Assembly: GCA_002300355.1 (NCBI GenBank)
Contig: NSGV01000001.1
Span: forward strand, 3,224,001-3,288,000
Origin: Streptomyces sp. TLI_235
GTDB lineage: Bacteria > Actinomycetota > Actinomycetes > Streptomycetales > Streptomycetaceae
Length of the DNA: 64,000 bases
Reading direction: 5' to 3'
Positions 1-8,643 of the stretch are shown here, in pieces. The stretch's first letter is position 1, and each line of letters begins with the position of its first letter. The notes under the pieces were generated by a model that saw only the letters and a list, made by a program, of their open reading frames with translations, was not told where the DNA came from and did not search any database. The translations under genes were made by a program, and so were the position numbers.

Positions 1-2
1 AC

Positions 3-155
3 GCCTATCTCGACCCGATCTCGTACCTGCAGGTGGCGCTGCTGCGCCGGCAGCGCGACGAGGCCACCAAGGGCCTGACCGAGGACCCGCTGCGGGCGCG
101 CGCCCTGCTGCTGACGGTCAACGGCATCGCGGCGGGCCTGCGCAACACCGGCTGA
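3..155 (+). CDS. ppc: Phosphoenolpyruvate carboxylase, C-terminal end (partial)
   Basis: Only the last 50 codons lie in the window. The frame ends in [11 protein letters not shown] followed by TGA, the characteristic extreme C-terminus of bacterial PEP carboxylase, and the preceding [10 protein letters not shown] segment also fits the family. The enzyme carboxylates phosphoenolpyruvate to oxaloacetate and so refills the TCA cycle. The conserved C-terminal segment contributes to the active site, so this end looks intact. The start and all other domains lie outside the window. A strong hairpin terminator follows 18 bp after the stop. Confidence 0.93.
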   Translation, partial: AYLDPISYLQVALLRRQRDEATKGLTEDPLRARALLLTVNGIAAGLRNTG

Positions 156-173
156 CCCGTCCAGGACGCCGAA

Positions 174-202
174 GGGCCGGCCCCCTCCGCGGGGGCCGGC
201 CC
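174..202 (+). terminator. Rho-independent-type hairpin after ppc
   Basis: A perfect 12-bp GC-rich stem (174-185 with 191-202) around a 5-nt loop sits just downstream of the ppc stop and is followed by GTTGCTCTT. It also lies beyond the end of the convergent small gene at 232-498, so it may act in both directions. Confidence 0.8.
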
Positions 203-231
203 GTTGCTCTTCCGGCGGTCCGGACGGGGTG

Positions 232-498
232 TCAGTCCGCCGTCCGGTCGGCGCGCCTGCGCCGTACCCAGGTCGCCGCGCCGCCCGCGACCACGACCAG
301 GCCGCCGGCCACCGCGTACAGGCCGGCCGAGCCGCCGACCGAGCCGCTGACCGGCGGGACCATCTGGGCCGCGGCGGGCTCGGGCTCGGGGCCCGCCGTC
401 GCGTCCGCGGCCGCCGCGGCCGGGGCGACGGCCCCGGTGGCGGCCAGGCAGAACGCCGCGCCGCCGACCATCCGCGCCACCCGGTACGACCGAATCAC
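232..498 (-). CDS. Small exported or membrane protein of unknown function
   Basis: An 88-residue protein starting at GTG 498 with a GGGGGTAAGGGA purine tract upstream. It has an arginine-containing N-terminus and a hydrophobic alanine-rich stretch (about residues 9-31) that could be a signal peptide. An acidic proline/alanine linker follows, then a second hydrophobic segment (about 58-78) ending in a positively charged RRRRADR tail. This signal peptide, short linker, membrane anchor and basic tail resembles a small surface-anchored protein. No enzyme motif is visible. It lies between ppc and pth and ends toward the ppc terminator. I do not recognise a family. Confidence 0.55.
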   Translation of the reverse strand: MIRSYRVARMVGGAAFCLAATGAVAPAAAAADATAGPEPEPAAAQMVPPVSGSVGGSAGLYAVAGGLVVVAGGAATWVRRRRADRTAD

Positions 499-623
499 GT
501 CCCTTACCCCCAGATCGAACCCCTCAACCCCTTCGTACGGGACAGACCGTATCCGATGGAGTGCTTCGATCTGACCGGGATTCAGGTCTCAGCGCCCAAG
601 CGTTGCAGGACCGTTGTGTACCG

Positions 624-1211
624 TCAGGAGTTGTAGGAACTCTGTGCCCGCTCCAGGCCCTCGGAGACGAGAGCCTCCACGGCGTCCGCAGCTCGGTCCA
701 CGAACCAGTCGAGTTCCTTGCGCTCCGCGGCGGAGAAGTCCTTCAGCACGAAGTCCGCGACCTCCATCCGGCCGGGCGGGCGGCCGATGCCGCACCGCAC
801 CCGGTGGTACTCCGGGCCGAGCGACTTGGTGATGGACTTCAGCCCGTTGTGGCCGTTGTCGCCGCCGCCGCACTTCAGGCGCAGCGCCGCGTAGTCGACG
901 TCGAGTTCGTCGTGCACCGCCACGAGCGCGGAGACCGGCGCCTTGTAGAAGTCGCGCAGCGCGGTCGTCGGCCCGCCGGAGAGGTTCATGAACGTCATGG
1001 GCTTGGCGAGCACCACCCGCTGCCCGGCCAGCCGGCCCTCGGCGACCTGCGCCCGGCTCTTGTGCGCCTTGAACTTCGCGCCCATCCGCTGCGCCAGCAG
1101 ATCGACCACCATGAAGCCGATGTTGTGCCGGTTGCGGGCGTAGCCCTCGCCGGGGTTGCCCAGGCCCACCACCAGCCAGGGGCCCGTGTACTCGTCCGCC
1201 ACCGCGCTCAT
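624..1211 (-). CDS. pth: Peptidyl-tRNA hydrolase
   Basis: Pth releases peptides from peptidyl-tRNA that drops off ribosomes, recycling tRNA in the cytoplasm. The 195-residue protein shows the family signature VGLGNPG (about 15-21). The catalytic and binding set is visible as N19, H29, N76 (MTFMN), D101 (DELDV) and N122 (NGHNG). I chose ATG 1211 because it places the first strand ten residues in, as in homologues. A start at 1247 (MDPQ) is also open, and neither has a strong ribosome-binding site. In many bacteria pth sits next to rplY. Here an oppositely oriented AlkD-like gene separates them. Confidence 0.93.
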   Translation of the reverse strand: MSAVADEYTGPWLVVGLGNPGEGYARNRHNIGFMVVDLLAQRMGAKFKAHKSRAQVAEGRLAGQRVVLAKPMTFMNLSGGPTTALRDFYKAPVSALVAVHDELDVDYAALRLKCGGGDNGHNGLKSITKSLGPEYHRVRCGIGRPPGRMEVADFVLKDFSAAERKELDWFVDRAADAVEALVSEGLERAQSSYNS

Positions 1212-1351
1212 CACCGATCTCTGCTCGCCCAGTTCCTGCGGATCCATTATCCGCGGCGCCGGCGCCCCCGGCCGGGGCGGGGTCTCGCGGGCCCGTGGCG
1301 GCGTACCGTCGGCCCTGACGCCGAACGCCGCCGAGAGCCGAGGGACCGCCC

Positions 1352-2089
1352 GTGACCGCACCGACCGCCGCCGGCCTGGCCGCCGAGCTCACCGCGGAGC
1401 TGGAGGGCGCCGTGGTGCCCGGCCGCGCCGAGCAGGAGAAGGCGTACCTGAAGAGTTCGCTGCGTCACCTCGGGGTGCCGCAGCCGGCGATGCGGGCGGC
1501 GGTGCGCGGCCTGCTCCGCCGGCACCCGGAGCTGGACCGGCCGACGGTGCTGGCGCTGGTGGAGGAGCTGTGGGCGCCGCCCGTCCACGAGTCGCGCAGC
1601 TGCGCGGCGCTGCTGCTGGAGGCGCGGGCGCAGCTGCTCGTGCCGGCCGACACGGCGCTGCTGGAGCGGATGCTGGAGCAGTGCGGCACCTGGGCGCACG
1701 TGGATCTGATCGCGCCGAAGGCGGCCGGGCCGCTGCTGCTGCGGTACCCGGAGACGGCGGCGGCGCTGCTGCGCTGGAGCCGCCGGGAGGAGCTGTGGGT
1801 GCGGCGGGGCGGGGTGCTGGGGCATCTGCCGGCGCTGCGTTCGCCGGAGCACTTCCCGGTCTTCTTCGGGGACTTCGGGCGGCTGGCGGATCCGCTGCTG
1901 ACGGATCCGCGGTTCTTCGTGCGCAAGGCGCTGGGCTGGTCGCTGCGGGAGGGCGCGAGGCACCACCCGGAGGAGGTCTGCGACTGGCTGGCCGGGCGGC
2001 TGCCGCGGGTCTCCGGGCTGACGCTGCGGGAGGCGCTGAGGCCGGTGCCGCAGGACGTCCGGCTGCGGCTGCTGCCTGGGCAGGTGTGA
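1352..2089 (+). CDS. AlkD-like DNA alkylation repair (HEAT-repeat) protein
   Basis: A 245-residue protein starting at GTG 1352 with GAGGGA eight bases upstream. It is all-helical in character and matches the AlkD family of HEAT-like DNA glycosylases that remove alkylated bases (3-methyladenine, 7-methylguanine) without base flipping. The residues expected from the B. cereus AlkD site are in register: W114 and D118 with the correct four-residue spacing, arginine at 151/152, and W196 in GWSLRE. The gene is divergent from pth and convergent with rplY, so it interrupts the common pth-rplY neighbourhood. A 21-bp hairpin separates it from rplY. Substrate range is inferred only from the family. Confidence 0.82.
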   Translation: MTAPTAAGLAAELTAELEGAVVPGRAEQEKAYLKSSLRHLGVPQPAMRAAVRGLLRRHPELDRPTVLALVEELWAPPVHESRSCAALLLEARAQLLVPADTALLERMLEQCGTWAHVDLIAPKAAGPLLLRYPETAAALLRWSRREELWVRRGGVLGHLPALRSPEHFPVFFGDFGRLADPLLTDPRFFVRKALGWSLREGARHHPEEVCDWLAGRLPRVSGLTLREALRPVPQDVRLRLLPGQV

Positions 2090-2105
2090 GCGGCGCCCGG
2101 GAACG

Positions 2106-2151
2106 CCGCCGCCCCGGCCGCTCCCGGTGACGGGAGCGGCCGGGGCGGCGG
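2106..2151. terminator. Bidirectional terminator, 21-bp perfect stem
   Basis: Positions 2106-2126 pair perfectly with 2131-2151 around a GTGA loop, between the converging alkD-like and rplY genes. It is one of the longest uninterrupted stems in the window. Confidence 0.88.
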
Positions 2152-2170
2152 AAGCGGGGATCCGGCGGGA

Positions 2171-2761
2171 TCAGGCCTCGACGGCCTCGGCCTCGGCGGC
2201 CTCCTCCTCGGTGGCCTCGGGGGCCTGGGCGCCGATGACCTGCAGCACGACGGTGTCGGCCTCGACGGCGAGGGTGGTGCCCTTCGGCAGGACGATGTCG
2301 CCGGCGGTGATGGAGGCGCCGGCCTCCAGGCCCTCGACGGAGACGGTGACCGACTCGGGCAGGTGGGTGGCCTCGGCCTCGATCGGCAGGGCGTTCAGCA
2401 CGTTCTCGATCAGGTTGCCGCCGGGGGCCAGCTCGCCCTCGGTGTGGACCGGGATCTCGACGGTGACCTTCTCGCCGCGCTTCACGAGGAGCAGGTCGAC
2501 GTGCTCGATGCTGCGCTTGATGGCCTCGCGCTGGACGGCCTTCGGCAGCACGTACTCGTCCTTGCCGTCGATCGGCACGACCAGCAGGGCGTTCGGGGTC
2601 TTGAGGGCCATCATCAGGTCGTGGCCGGGCAGGTTCAGGTGGACCGGCGCGTGGCCGTGGCCGTAGACGACACCGGGGACGAAGCCGGCGCGGCGGGCGC
2701 GACGGGCCGCGCCCTTGCCGAACTCGGTGCGGGACTCGGCGGCAAGGCGGATCTCGGACAC
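2171..2761 (-). CDS. rplY: 50S ribosomal protein L25/general stress protein Ctc
   Basis: A 196-residue protein of the long L25 (Ctc/TL5) type: an N-terminal 5S-rRNA-binding L25 domain (about 1-90) and a C-terminal beta-rich extension ending in a glutamate/alanine-rich acidic tail (EATEEEAAEAEAVEA). It binds 5S rRNA in the large subunit. I placed the start at GTG 2761, giving VSEIRLAAE as in homologues. GAGGAG lies seven bases upstream, which rules out the longer open frame reaching 2917. It lies downstream of prs and glmU on the same strand but is separated from them by a strong terminator, so it probably has its own promoter in 2762-2970. Confidence 0.92.
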   Translation of the reverse strand: MSEIRLAAESRTEFGKGAARRARRAGFVPGVVYGHGHAPVHLNLPGHDLMMALKTPNALLVVPIDGKDEYVLPKAVQREAIKRSIEHVDLLLVKRGEKVTVEIPVHTEGELAPGGNLIENVLNALPIEAEATHLPESVTVSVEGLEAGASITAGDIVLPKGTTLAVEADTVVLQVIGAQAPEATEEEAAEAEAVEA

Positions 2762-2970
2762 GACTGCACTCCTCGGGAAGAAAGACTGGCGCGGGTGCAG
2801 GAACGACAAAAACCGCCGGGCCACACCCTCAAGTACCTTGGGGGTCGCTCGGCGGCAGACGACTACTGGAAGCAGCGCGTCGATCACGGTTGCGGTGCCC
2901 GTACGGGCACACGGCATCCCTCGCCGAGCAGTCCCACGAGTCTAACCGCTGGCCGCGTCAACCGTGAAAT

Positions 2971-3001
2971 CGGCCCCCGCACGCGGCGCGTGCGGGGGCC
3001 G
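2971..3001 (-). terminator. Terminator of the glmU-prs operon
   Basis: A 14-bp perfect stem (2971-2984 with 2988-3001) with a 3-nt loop lies 17 bp past the prs stop. On the minus strand it is followed by ATTTC. Confidence 0.82.
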
Positions 3002-3018
3002 GGTGTCCGTGCGGACGG

Positions 3019-3996
3019 TCAGTGCACGCCCTCGAAGAGGCTGGTCACCGAGCCGTCCTCGAAGACCTCCCGGATCGCGGCGGCGATCGAGGGGGCGATC
3101 GAGAGGGTGGTCACCTTGTCCAGCTGCAGCTGCTGCGGGGTGGGCAGGGTGTTGGTGAAGACGAACTCGCTGACCCGCGAGTTCTTCAGGCGGTCCGCGG
3201 CCGGGCCGGAGAGCACGCCGTGGGTGGCGGCGACGATGACGTCGGCCGCGCCGTTCGCGTAGAGCGCGTCGGCGGCGGCGCAGATGGTGCCCGCGGTGTC
3301 GATCATGTCGTCGACCAGGACGCAGACCCGGTCCTTGACGTCCCCGACCACCTCGGCGGAGAGGATGGTGTTGGCCTGCGACATGTCGCGCCGCTTGTGG
3401 ATGATCGCCAGCGGGGCGCCCAGGCGGTCGCACCACTGGTCGGCGACCTTCACCCGGCCGGCGTCCGGCGAGACGATGGTGAGCTTGTCGCGGTCGACGC
3501 GCCCGCCCACGTAGTCGGCCAGCATCGGCAGCGCGAACAGGTGGTCCACCGGGCCGTCGAAGAAGCCCTGGATCTGCGCGGTGTGCAGGTCGACGGCCAT
3601 CAGGCGGTCGGCGCCGGCCTGGCGGAGCAGGTCGGCGACCAGGCGGGCCGAGATGGGCTCGCGGCCGAGGTGCTTCTTGTCCTGGCGGGCGTAGCCGTAG
3701 AACGGCAGGATCGCCGTGATGCTCCGCGCGGACGCCCGCTTCAGCGCGTCGATCATGATGAGCTGTTCCATGATCCACTGGTTGATCGGAGCCGTGTGGC
3801 TCTGGATCACGAAGCAGTCCGCGCCACGTGCCGAATCCAGGAAGCGGACGTAGATCTCGCCGTTCGCAAAGTCGAGGGCCTTGGTGGGAACGAGTTCGGT
3901 ACCGAGCTCCCGGGCCACCTCCCCCGCCAGCTCGGGGTGGGCACGGCCGGAGAAGAGCTTGAGCTTCTTCTCACCCGACGTCGTGATCCCGCTCAC
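3019..3996 (-). CDS. prs: Ribose-phosphate pyrophosphokinase (PRPP synthetase)
   Basis: It makes 5-phosphoribosyl 1-diphosphate from ribose 5-phosphate and ATP for nucleotide, histidine, tryptophan and NAD synthesis. The 325-residue length is typical. Visible motifs are the metal/ATP segment DLHTAQIQGFF (about 136-146), the flexible-loop region SPDAGRVKVAD (about 176-186) and the PRPP-binding loop VLVDDMIDTAGTI (about 226-238). GTG 3996 is chosen because GAGGAG lies ten bases upstream and VSGITTSGEKKLKLFSG aligns with family N-termini. It follows glmU on the same strand with a 204-bp gap in which I see no clear site. Confidence 0.96.
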   Translation of the reverse strand: MSGITTSGEKKLKLFSGRAHPELAGEVARELGTELVPTKALDFANGEIYVRFLDSARGADCFVIQSHTAPINQWIMEQLIMIDALKRASARSITAILPFYGYARQDKKHLGREPISARLVADLLRQAGADRLMAVDLHTAQIQGFFDGPVDHLFALPMLADYVGGRVDRDKLTIVSPDAGRVKVADQWCDRLGAPLAIIHKRRDMSQANTILSAEVVGDVKDRVCVLVDDMIDTAGTICAAADALYANGAADVIVAATHGVLSGPAADRLKNSRVSEFVFTNTLPTPQQLQLDKVTTLSIAPSIAAAIREVFEDGSVTSLFEGVH

Positions 3997-4200
3997 TGCA
4001 CCGTCTCCTCGTATTGCTGCCGCACATGGACCCGCCACGGCGTGCCCGGGCAGCGGTGCTCGGGACGTCGGTCGGCGGGGGATTAGGGGTACGCCGAGAC
4101 GAGGACGGTCAGCCCAATGGCGCACGCATGTACTCCAGGTTACGCGGTGCGCCGCAAACCGTCCGCCCCGGGATCACATCCCAAGATCCCCCGCAGCGAC

Positions 4201-5676
4201 TCAGGCCTCGCCGGCCGCTGCCGCCTCGGCCTTCGCTGCGGCCTCGGTCTTCGCGGCGGCCTCGGCCGCGGCGGTGCCGGGGCGCTTGCGGGCGACCCAG
4301 CCGGCGATGTTGCGCTGCTGCGCCCGGGCGACGCCGAGCGAGCCGGCCGGCACGTCCTGGTAGATCACCGAGCCGGCCGCCGTGTAGGCGCCGTCACCGA
4401 CGGTCACCGGGGCGATGAACATGTTGTCCGAGCCGGTGCGGCAGTGCGCCCCGATCACGGTGCGGTGCTTGTTGACGCCGTCGTAGTTGACGGTGACGGA
4501 GGCCGCGCCGACGTTGCTGCCCTCGCCGATGGTGGCGTCGCCGATGTAGGAGAGGTGCGGCACCTTGGCGCCCTCGCCGAGCTCGGAGTTCTTGATCTCG
4601 ACGTAGGTGCCGGCCTTGGCCTTGCGGGCGAGCTTCGCGCCCGGGCGCAGGTAGGCGTACGGGCCGACCGAGGCGGACTCGCCGACCTCGGCCTCGATCA
4701 CCGTGGCGTTGCTCACAGTGGCGCCGGCGCCGATCACGCTGTCGGTGACGGTGGAGTTCGGGCCGACGGTGCAGCCCTCGCCGAGGTGGGTGGTGCCCTG
4801 CAGCTGGGTGCCGGGCAGGACGACCGCGTCCGGCTCGTAGCTCACCTGGACGTCGAACCAGGTGGAGAGGGGGTCGACCACGGTGACGCCGGCGCGCATG
4901 GCGCCGTCCAGCAGCCGGTCGTTGAGCATCCGGCGGGCCTCGGCGAGCTGCACCCGGTCGTTGATCCCGAGGATGTCGCGGAAGTCGTCGGCGACGACGG
5001 CGCCGACCCGGTGGCCCCCGGTGCGCAGGATCTCCAGGGTGTCGGTGAGGTACTCCTCGCCCTGGACGTTGTCGGTGGTGAGCCGGCCGAGCGCCTCGGC
5101 GAGCAGCTTGGCGTCGAAGGCGAACACCCCGGAGTTGATCTCGGAGACGGCGCGCTGCGCCTCGGTGGCGTCCTTGTGCTCGACGATCGCGGCGACCGCG
5201 CCCTGGTCGTCGCGGAGGATCCGGCCGTAGCCGTTCGCGTCCGGGACGACGGCGGTCAGCACGGTGACGCCGTTGCCCTGCTCGGTGTGGGCCTCGGCGA
5301 GGGCGCGCAGGGTGGCGCCGGTGAGCAGCGGGGCGTCGCCGGTGGTGACGAGCACGGTGCCGTCGAGGTCGGTGCCGTCGGCGGTGAGCGCGTCGAGGGC
5401 GGTGCGGACGGCGTGGCCCGTGCCGTTCTGCTGCTCCTGGACGGCGGTGCGCACGCCGGCGTAGTGCGTCTCCAGGTGGGCGGTGACCAGCTCGCGCAGG
5501 TGGCCGACGACCACGACGAGGTGCGCCGGTTCGAGCTCCTGCGCGGCGGCGACGGCGTGGCCGACCAGGGACCGTCCGCAGATCTCGTGCAGCACCTTCG
5601 GGAGCCGGTTGGACTTCATCCGCGTGCCCCCACCGGCGGCGAGCACGATCACGGCAGCGGTCTTCTTGGCAGTCAC
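4201..5676 (-). CDS. glmU: Bifunctional N-acetylglucosamine-1-phosphate uridyltransferase/glucosamine-1-phosphate acetyltransferase
   Basis: It catalyses the last two steps to UDP-GlcNAc, the precursor of peptidoglycan and teichoic acids. The 491-residue protein has the nucleotidyltransferase loop LAAGGGTRMKS (about 12-22) and the lysine in PKVLHE. A C-terminal left-handed beta-helix of hexapeptide repeats runs from about residue 255, with the acetyltransferase segment around RPGAKL and VNYDGVNKHRT. The tail is alanine/glutamate/lysine rich (about 460-491), beyond the usual family end. GTG 5676 has GAGGAG upstream (spacer 8). It is the first gene of the glmU-prs unit, with tRNA-Gln 73 bp upstream on the same strand. 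Confidence 0.96.
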   Translation of the reverse strand: MTAKKTAAVIVLAAGGGTRMKSNRLPKVLHEICGRSLVGHAVAAAQELEPAHLVVVVGHLRELVTAHLETHYAGVRTAVQEQQNGTGHAVRTALDALTADGTDLDGTVLVTTGDAPLLTGATLRALAEAHTEQGNGVTVLTAVVPDANGYGRILRDDQGAVAAIVEHKDATEAQRAVSEINSGVFAFDAKLLAEALGRLTTDNVQGEEYLTDTLEILRTGGHRVGAVVADDFRDILGINDRVQLAEARRMLNDRLLDGAMRAGVTVVDPLSTWFDVQVSYEPDAVVLPGTQLQGTTHLGEGCTVGPNSTVTDSVIGAGATVSNATVIEAEVGESASVGPYAYLRPGAKLARKAKAGTYVEIKNSELGEGAKVPHLSYIGDATIGEGSNVGAASVTVNYDGVNKHRTVIGAHCRTGSDNMFIAPVTVGDGAYTAAGSVIYQDVPAGSLGVARAQQRNIAGWVARKRPGTAAAEAAAKTEAAAKAEAAAAGEA

Positions 5677-5748
5677 GCGGAGAGCTCCTCGGTTGTTCTG
5701 AGGGAGGGTCGGGCGCGCCTGCCGGACGGCTCGGGGCTGTGTGCGGAG

Positions 5749-5819
5749 CTCCCGGAGGAGGATTCGAACCCCCATAAGCTGGACCAAAACCAGCTGTCCT
5801 GCCCTTAGACGATCCGGGA
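5749..5819 (-). tRNA. tRNA-Gln (anticodon UUG)
   Basis: A full cloverleaf can be folded on the minus strand. The acceptor stem TCCCGGA pairs with TCCGGGA. The anticodon stem GCTGG/CCAGC carries the loop TTTTGGT, giving anticodon TTG. The T-loop is TTCGAAT. The discriminator base is G and CCA is not encoded. It lies upstream of glmU on the same strand. Confidence 0.95.
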
Positions 5820-5955
5820 CGGATGCCGTGCACGGGTGACGCGCCGCCGGACGTCGGCGGGCAATGCAGGGCTAAGAGTACGGGCTGTGCCGCTCCGCAT
5901 CCACCACCCTCCGGAGTCCCGCCGGTGCGACACGTCTTCCCTTCGGATGCCCGGT

Positions 5956-5990
5956 TACCTACGATGCCGTAAGTTACGGATACGTAGGTA
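5956..5990. promoter_or_regulatory. Nested palindromic operator upstream of the desaturase
   Basis: Two inverted repeats share one centre at 5973. The outer arms are TACCTACG (5956-5963) and CGTAGGTA (5983-5990). The inner arms are CCGTAA (5967-5972) and TTACGG (5974-5979). All arms are perfect. The element ends 25 bp before the desaturase start, so a bound protein would block the promoter or early transcription. The size fits a TetR-family operator, and a TetR gene lies immediately downstream of the desaturase. The link between site and regulator is inference. Confidence 0.72.
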
Positions 5991-6015
5991 CCGCTACCTC
6001 CCTGAGGACGCCCCC

Positions 6016-6978
6016 ATGACCATGCAGGCCGGTGCAGCCCCCACCATGGCGGCGGAGAAGCCCCCCGCCCAGGTCTCCGCGACCCTCGGCGGGGAGAAAC
6101 AGGGAGTGGCCGAGCGGATCACCCTCGGCCTGTTCATCGGCATCCCGTTCCTGGCCCTGCTGGCCGCGGTGCCGGTGGCCTGGGGCTGGGGCCTCGGCTG
6201 GACGGACATGGCGATCGCGACCGTCATGTACTTCCTGACCTGCCACGGCATCACGATCGGCTTCCACCGCTACTTCACGCACGGCGCCTTCAAGGCGAAC
6301 CGACCGCTCCGGCTGGCGCTGGCGGTGGCCGGCAGCCTGGCCGTGGAGGGGCCCCTGGTGCGCTGGGTGGCCGACCACCGCAAGCACCACCGGTTCAGCG
6401 ACAAGGACGGCGACCCGCACTCGCCCTGGCGGTACGGCGAGAGCGTGCCGGCGCTGATGAAGGGCCTGTACTGGGCGCACCTGGGCTGGCTCTTCGACGA
6501 GGAGCAGACCCCGCAGCACAAGTACGCGCCGGACCTGGTGGCCGATCCGGCCATACGGCGGATCTCCCGGCTGTTCTGGCTCTGGACGGCGCTGTCGATG
6601 CTGATCCCGCCGCTGGTCGGCGGCCTGGTCTCGATGTCCTGGCAGGGGGCGCTCTCCGCCTTCTTCTGGGGCTCGCTGGTCCGGATCGCGCTGCTGCACC
6701 ACGTGACGTGGTCGATCAACTCGATCTGCCACGCGGTCGGCGAGCGGCCGTTCAAGTCCCGCGACCGGTCCGGCAACGTGTGGTGGCTGGCCGTGCTGTC
6801 CTGCGGCGAGTCCTGGCACAACCTGCACCACGCCGACCCGACCAGCGCCCGGCACGGCGTGCTGCGCGGCCAGGTGGACTCCTCGGCCCGGCTGATCCGC
6901 TGGTTCGAGCAGGCGGGCTGGGCGAGCGACGTCCGCTGGCCGGGGGCCGAGCGGATCAATGCCCGCCGCGTCGTATGA
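6016..6978 (+). CDS. Membrane fatty acid (acyl-CoA/acyl-lipid) desaturase
   Basis: A 320-residue membrane di-iron desaturase that introduces a double bond, usually delta-9, into long acyl chains. The three histidine boxes are complete: HRYFTH (about 84-89), HRKHH (about 121-125) and HNLHH near residue 265. Hydrophobic segments lie at about 36-58, 62-80, 100-115 and 180-215. ATG 6016 is chosen because the first transmembrane segment follows a short polar leader and GAGG lies upstream. The longer open frame from 5836 would run through the operator. Its stop overlaps a possible ATG of the tetR gene (ATGA), suggesting the two are co-transcribed and the desaturase is feedback-controlled. Confidence 0.9.
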   Translation: MTMQAGAAPTMAAEKPPAQVSATLGGEKQGVAERITLGLFIGIPFLALLAAVPVAWGWGLGWTDMAIATVMYFLTCHGITIGFHRYFTHGAFKANRPLRLALAVAGSLAVEGPLVRWVADHRKHHRFSDKDGDPHSPWRYGESVPALMKGLYWAHLGWLFDEEQTPQHKYAPDLVADPAIRRISRLFWLWTALSMLIPPLVGGLVSMSWQGALSAFFWGSLVRIALLHHVTWSINSICHAVGERPFKSRDRSGNVWWLAVLSCGESWHNLHHADPTSARHGVLRGQVDSSARLIRWFEQAGWASDVRWPGAERINARRVV

Positions 6979-7004
6979 CCCGCCCGCTGCAGCATGATGT
7001 AGGG

Positions 7005-7733
7005 GTGAACGGGAGCAACGCAGACACCGCGGACGGCCATCAGCACGCACCGAGCGGGGACGGCGGCGCGGTGGGCCGCACCCGCTCCACCCCCGCGGCG
7101 CGCGGCGGCCGGTCGGGCGGCCGGGTCCGGATGACCGGCAAGCAGCGCCGCGAGCAGCTGCTGGAGATCGGCCGGTCGGTGTTCGCGGAGCGCGGCTACG
7201 ACGGCACCTCGGTGGAGGAGATCGCCGAGCGGGCGGGCGTGTCCAAGCCGGTGGTCTACGAGCACTTCGGCGGCAAGGAGGGGCTGTACGCGGTCGTCGT
7301 CGACCGCGAGATGCAGCTGCTGCTGGACATGGTGACCGGGGCGCTGACCGGCGGGCACTCCCGGGAGCTGCTGGAGCAGGCGGCGTTCGCGCTGATGGAC
7401 TACATCGACACCTCGACCGACGGTTTCAAGATCCTCGTGCGGGACTCCCCGGTCGCGCAGTCGACCGGCAGCTTCGCCTCGCTGATCAGCGACATCGCCA
7501 CCCAGGTCGAGGACATCCTGGGGCTGGAGTTCAAATCCCGGGGCTTCGACCCCAGGCTGGCACCGATGTACTCGCAGATGCTGGTCGGGATGGTCGCGCT
7601 CACCGGCCAGTGGTGGCTGGAGGTGCGCAAGCCGCAGAAGTCCGAAGTGGCCGCCCATCTGGTGAATCTGGCGTGGCACGGCCTGGAGGGCCTGGAGCGG
7701 CATCCGAAGCTGGTGGGCGAACGGCAGGCGTGA
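7005..7733 (+). CDS. TetR-family transcriptional regulator, candidate desaturase repressor
   Basis: A TetR-type protein of 242 residues. A disordered, glycine/serine/arginine-rich N-terminal extension of about 42 residues precedes the DNA-binding domain. The helix-turn-helix is clear in the segment TSVEEIAERAGVSKPVVYEHF, followed by GGKEGLYAVVVDRE. The ligand-binding domain follows. GTG 7005 is preferred because CATGAT (6993-6998) lies six bases upstream, as expected for a leaderless transcript. ATG 6975, overlapping the desaturase stop, is an alternative that would give translational coupling. Context and the nested palindrome at 5956-5990 suggest control of fatty-acid desaturation by an acyl ligand. 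This is inferred. Confidence 0.87.
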   Translation: MNGSNADTADGHQHAPSGDGGAVGRTRSTPAARGGRSGGRVRMTGKQRREQLLEIGRSVFAERGYDGTSVEEIAERAGVSKPVVYEHFGGKEGLYAVVVDREMQLLLDMVTGALTGGHSRELLEQAAFALMDYIDTSTDGFKILVRDSPVAQSTGSFASLISDIATQVEDILGLEFKSRGFDPRLAPMYSQMLVGMVALTGQWWLEVRKPQKSEVAAHLVNLAWHGLEGLERHPKLVGERQA

Positions 7734-7751
7734 CGGCACCGAGGTGGTCGC

Positions 7752-8615
7752 GTGGCGGTCTTCATTCTGGCAGTGGGGGCGGCCTGCTGCCTCGGCCTGG
7801 GCTTCGTGCTGCAGCAGCACGCCGCCCAGCGGGCGCCCAAGAGCGACCTGCTGCACTGGCGGCTGCTGCTCGACCTGGCGCGGATGCCGGACTGGCTGAT
7901 CGGCCTGGGCTTCATGATCGCCGGCCTGGTGCTGAGCGCGGTCGCGCTGAGCCAGGGCGAGGTGGCGCTGGTCGAGCCGCTGCTCGCCACCAACCTGGTC
8001 TTCGCCATGCTGATGGCGCGCCGGCTCACCGGGACGAGGCTCGGCCGCTCCGGCTGGGCCGGGGTGGCGCTGATCGCCCTCGGGGTGGCCTCCTTCATCG
8101 TGGCGGGCCACCCGCAGGGCGGCGGCGCGGAGGCCGGCCCGCTGCGCTTCTGGCTGGTGGTCGGGATCGTCACCGGGCTGGCCGTGCTGCTGGTGACCGT
8201 CGCCAAGCACATGCCGCTGTTCGAGGAGGCGACCATGCTGGCGCTCGCCGCGGGGCTGCTCTACGGCCTGCAGGACGCCCTGACCCGGATGACCACCGAG
8301 CGGCTGGACGAGCACGGCATCGGCGCGGTGGTGCGCAGCTGGCAGCCGTACGCGGTCGTGGTGATCGGTGTGGTGGGGCTGCTGCTGGTGCAGTCGGCCT
8401 TCGAGGCGGCGCCGCTGCGGATGTCGCTGCCGGCGCTGACCGCGGCCCAGCCGCTGACCGGGATCGCCTGCGCGGTGGGCTTCCTCGGTGACCGGCTGCG
8501 GGTGACGCCGGTCGCGGTGGCCTTCCAGGTGATCGGACTGCTGGCGGTGGTGGGCGGCGTGGTGCTGCTCGGACGCCATCCGGCGATGCCGGGCCACCAC
8601 CACTTCCACAAGTGA
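7752..8615 (+). CDS. DMT-superfamily (EamA/NIPA-like) membrane transporter
   Basis: A 287-residue integral membrane protein with about nine or ten hydrophobic segments, starting GTG 7752 (GAGGTGG upstream). The internal duplication typical of drug/metabolite transporters is suggested by repeated small-residue helices such as LVEPLLATNLVFAMLMARRL and the related SLPALTAAQPLTG. The C-terminus ends in a histidine-rich GHHHFHK tail, which might bind metal or simply be cytoplasmic. It starts 18 bp after tetR and probably belongs to the same transcript. Substrate unknown. Confidence 0.75.
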   Translation: MAVFILAVGAACCLGLGFVLQQHAAQRAPKSDLLHWRLLLDLARMPDWLIGLGFMIAGLVLSAVALSQGEVALVEPLLATNLVFAMLMARRLTGTRLGRSGWAGVALIALGVASFIVAGHPQGGGAEAGPLRFWLVVGIVTGLAVLLVTVAKHMPLFEEATMLALAAGLLYGLQDALTRMTTERLDEHGIGAVVRSWQPYAVVVIGVVGLLLVQSAFEAAPLRMSLPALTAAQPLTGIACAVGFLGDRLRVTPVAVAFQVIGLLAVVGGVVLLGRHPAMPGHHHFHK

Positions 8616-8643
8616 CCGCGGGCCGTCGAGCGCGCCCGGCGGC

